This document shows, piece by piece, positions 5,715 to 7,053 of a stretch of DNA of 7,053 nucleotides. Every line of letters begins with the position of its first letter. The stretch's first letter is position 1. The stretch is from an uncultured Eubacteriales bacterium (GTDB taxonomy: Bacteria; Bacillota; Clostridia; Christensenellales; UBA1242): positions 1 through 7,053 of the forward strand of contig CAJKVX010000050.1 of the NCBI GenBank assembly GCA_905203455.1. Reading direction: 5' to 3'. Position numbers and translations under genes: made by a program. The notes under the pieces are model-generated. The model was not told where the DNA came from, did not search any database, and worked only from the letters and a program-made list of their open reading frames with translations.

Positions 5715-6917
5715 CTATGCCGCCTTTAAAATTTTTTGTTTAGAAGTCAGTTTTCTGGCGTTGAAATTTATAAGTCTTTCATGCGAATTTGAATTTTTGT
5801 TGATGTTTAACAAAATGCCTATTGCACTCATAAAAACAACCAAACTTGTTGACCCCGCAGAAATAAATGGCAACGGCAACCCCGTTGGCGGAATTGAGCC
5901 TGTAACCACCGCAATGTTTATTATCACCTGAACAGCAATAACCGATGCAATTCCTGATGCAAGAAGGCACCCAAATCTGTCTTTTGCTCGAAGTGCAATT
6001 TTAATTGCTTGAACAACTATAATTACAAAAACTATAATAACAAACAAACAGCCCGCAAATCCCAACTCTTCACCTATTATTGAAAATATGAAATCACTTT
6101 CTGCAAATGGCAAGAAAAGATATTTTTGCCTAGAATTTCCATATCCAACGCCAAAAAAGCCACCAGCCCCCAATGAATAAAGCGATTCAACCAACTGAAA
6201 CCCTTCCCCTTGCGCCGAACTCCATGGGTCAAGAAAGGCAACAAGTCTTTTAAGCCTGTAAGGCTCAATTACAATTAAAAGCGGAACAAGGCAAATTGCT
6301 GGGATTGCAAGCATAAGAAAGTGTTTAAAACTTATTCCACCAACAAAAAGCATTGCAACTAAGGTTATTCCAACGCACATGGTAATTGACATGTTCGGTT
6401 CAATAATAATTAGGCCACAAATAGCAACTCCCGCAATAATAACAGGCAAAATTCCTTTAAATGTTTTAACCTTGTTGTAATTTTTTGAAAGTGTGCTTGC
6501 TGCAAAAATAACAAAACCAAACTTTGCAATTTCACTTGGCTGAATTGTTGTTACCCCCAAGTTAAGCCACCTTTTTGCCCCATAATTTTCAACCCCAATT
6601 TTTGGAACAAAAACAAGAGCAAGCAAAATTATTGAGCCAATTAAAACCACCCATTTAATTTTGTGCAAAAAATGGTAATCAACGAAGTAAAGCACAATGC
6701 AACAAACAAGCCCAATAACTGCACCAACAATTTGCTTTGTAACAAAAAAATATTCATCTTTATAATGAAGTTCGGCGCTAACACTGCTTGCACTGTGAAC
6801 CATAAAAACACCAAAAATAACCAATGTTAATGTTGCAAAAAATAAAAGCCAATCAACTTGCAATTTAAACTTTTTTTGGGGCTTTGCTTGGCTTTTTTGA
6901 TGATGCAAAAATTTCAT
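5715..6917 (-). CDS. ftsW: Peptidoglycan glycosyltransferase FtsW (SEDS family)
   Basis: FtsW is the SEDS-family polymerase that joins lipid II units into septal glycan strands, working with a class B penicillin-binding protein. The 400-residue product has a basic cytoplasmic N-terminus (about 1-20) and roughly ten hydrophobic membrane segments. Family hallmarks seen are GAKRWLNLG (113-121), QPSE (126-129), the FLPFAESDFIFSIIGEELGF block (268-287) holding the presumed catalytic Asp275, and PPTGLPLPFIS (343-353). The usual QPDxGT-type motif reads EPNMSI at 173-178. The ATG start has AAGGAG (6926-6931) eight bases upstream. RodA and SpoVE share the fold. The dcw context and the PPTGLPLPFIS block favour FtsW, though SpoVE-like use cannot be excluded. 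Upstream lies a terminator rather than a closely spaced dcw gene, and the orphan gene downstream has its own promoter. Confidence 0.93.
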   Translation of the reverse strand: MKFLHHQKSQAKPQKKFKLQVDWLLFFATLTLVIFGVFMVHSASSVSAELHYKDEYFFVTKQIVGAVIGLVCCIVLYFVDYHFLHKIKWVVLIGSIILLALVFVPKIGVENYGAKRWLNLGVTTIQPSEIAKFGFVIFAASTLSKNYNKVKTFKGILPVIIAGVAICGLIIIEPNMSITMCVGITLVAMLFVGGISFKHFLMLAIPAICLVPLLIVIEPYRLKRLVAFLDPWSSAQGEGFQLVESLYSLGAGGFFGVGYGNSRQKYLFLPFAESDFIFSIIGEELGFAGCLFVIIVFVIIVVQAIKIALRAKDRFGCLLASGIASVIAVQVIINIAVVTGSIPPTGLPLPFISAGSTSLVVFMSAIGILLNINKNSNSHERLINFNARKLTSKQKILKAA

Positions 6918-6981
6918 GGGCGTTTCTCCTTATAAAGCCTTTGTAAATGTGTGGCTAACTTACTATTTTGTTAGTCTTTAA

Positions 6982-7010
6982 AATATATGATTCAATTTTT
7001 AATAAAACAA
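6982..7010 (-). promoter_or_regulatory. Possible weak promoter for ftsW
   Basis: On the minus strand TTGTTT (7005-7010) and TATATT (6982-6987) are 17 bases apart. The -10 matches the sigma-A consensus at five of six positions, but the -35 matches at only three. It is the best pair I could find between the upstream terminator and the ftsW start. The -35 overlaps the terminator stem, which lowers confidence. It would give a 5' leader of roughly 55-60 bases. Confidence 0.25.
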
Positions 7011-7038
7011 CCAACATTATAAAATTACAATGTTGGTT
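7009..7038 (-). terminator. Hairpin terminator upstream of ftsW
   Basis: AACCAACATT (7009-7018) and AATGTTGGTT (7029-7038) form a perfect 10-bp inverted repeat around a 10-base spacer. Read on the minus strand, the stem is followed by GTTTTATTAAAAATT, a moderately T-rich tail. This suggests a Rho-independent terminator for a gene lying beyond the right edge. The plus-strand side is also T-rich but interrupted, so bidirectional action is possible. Its placement implies that ftsW is not simply co-transcribed with whatever precedes it. Confidence 0.6.
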
Positions 7039-7053
7039 ATTATATTTTATTAG

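Noticed and set aside
6077..6268. 63-residue minus-strand frame inside ftsW, in another frame
   Set aside because: It is an out-of-frame shadow of the ftsW coding sequence, with no start signals or domain.

Overview
The window is a stretch of the division and cell wall (dcw) gene cluster of a low-GC, Gram-positive-type bacterium. Every gene I can support lies on the minus strand, so transcription runs from the right edge to the left. The evidence for a Bacillota host, most likely a clostridial lineage, is AT-rich DNA, AGGAGG-type ribosome binding sites, sigma-A-like promoters, a DivIB-type FtsQ, and an FtsZ ending in a DDIPPFMRR-type peptide. I cannot place the genus from this sequence.

Layout in transcription order: a hairpin near the right edge (7009-7038) probably ends an unseen upstream gene. 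Next come ftsW, the SEDS glycosyltransferase (6917-5715), and a 137-residue orphan gene (5626-5213) that has its own consensus promoter and its own terminator. A gene-free AT-rich gap of about 300 bp follows, containing a promoter and a perfect inverted repeat. Then come murA (4908-3649) and ftsQ/divIB (3629-2793), 19 bp apart and closed by a terminator. A second promoter-bearing gap of 173 bp leads into ftsA (2619-1471) and ftsZ (1444-182), which are 26 bp apart. The last 181 bases (positions 1-181) hold no supported gene, only an inverted-repeat pair.

The known genes act in one process. MurA makes the first committed precursor of peptidoglycan in the cytosol. FtsZ polymerises at midcell, FtsA connects the polymer to the divisome, FtsQ is a bitopic divisome scaffold, and FtsW polymerises lipid II into septal glycan. 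In many Clostridia murG sits between ftsW and murA. Here that position holds the orphan gene instead.

Most of the window is ordinary housekeeping DNA. The parts worth a second look are the orphan gene cassette in the murG position, the FtsA protein with altered nucleotide-site motifs and no recognisable C-terminal membrane-targeting helix, the inverted repeat in the murA leader, and the division of the cluster into about four transcription units. I see no phage, CRISPR, insertion sequence, toxin-antitoxin or defence system.
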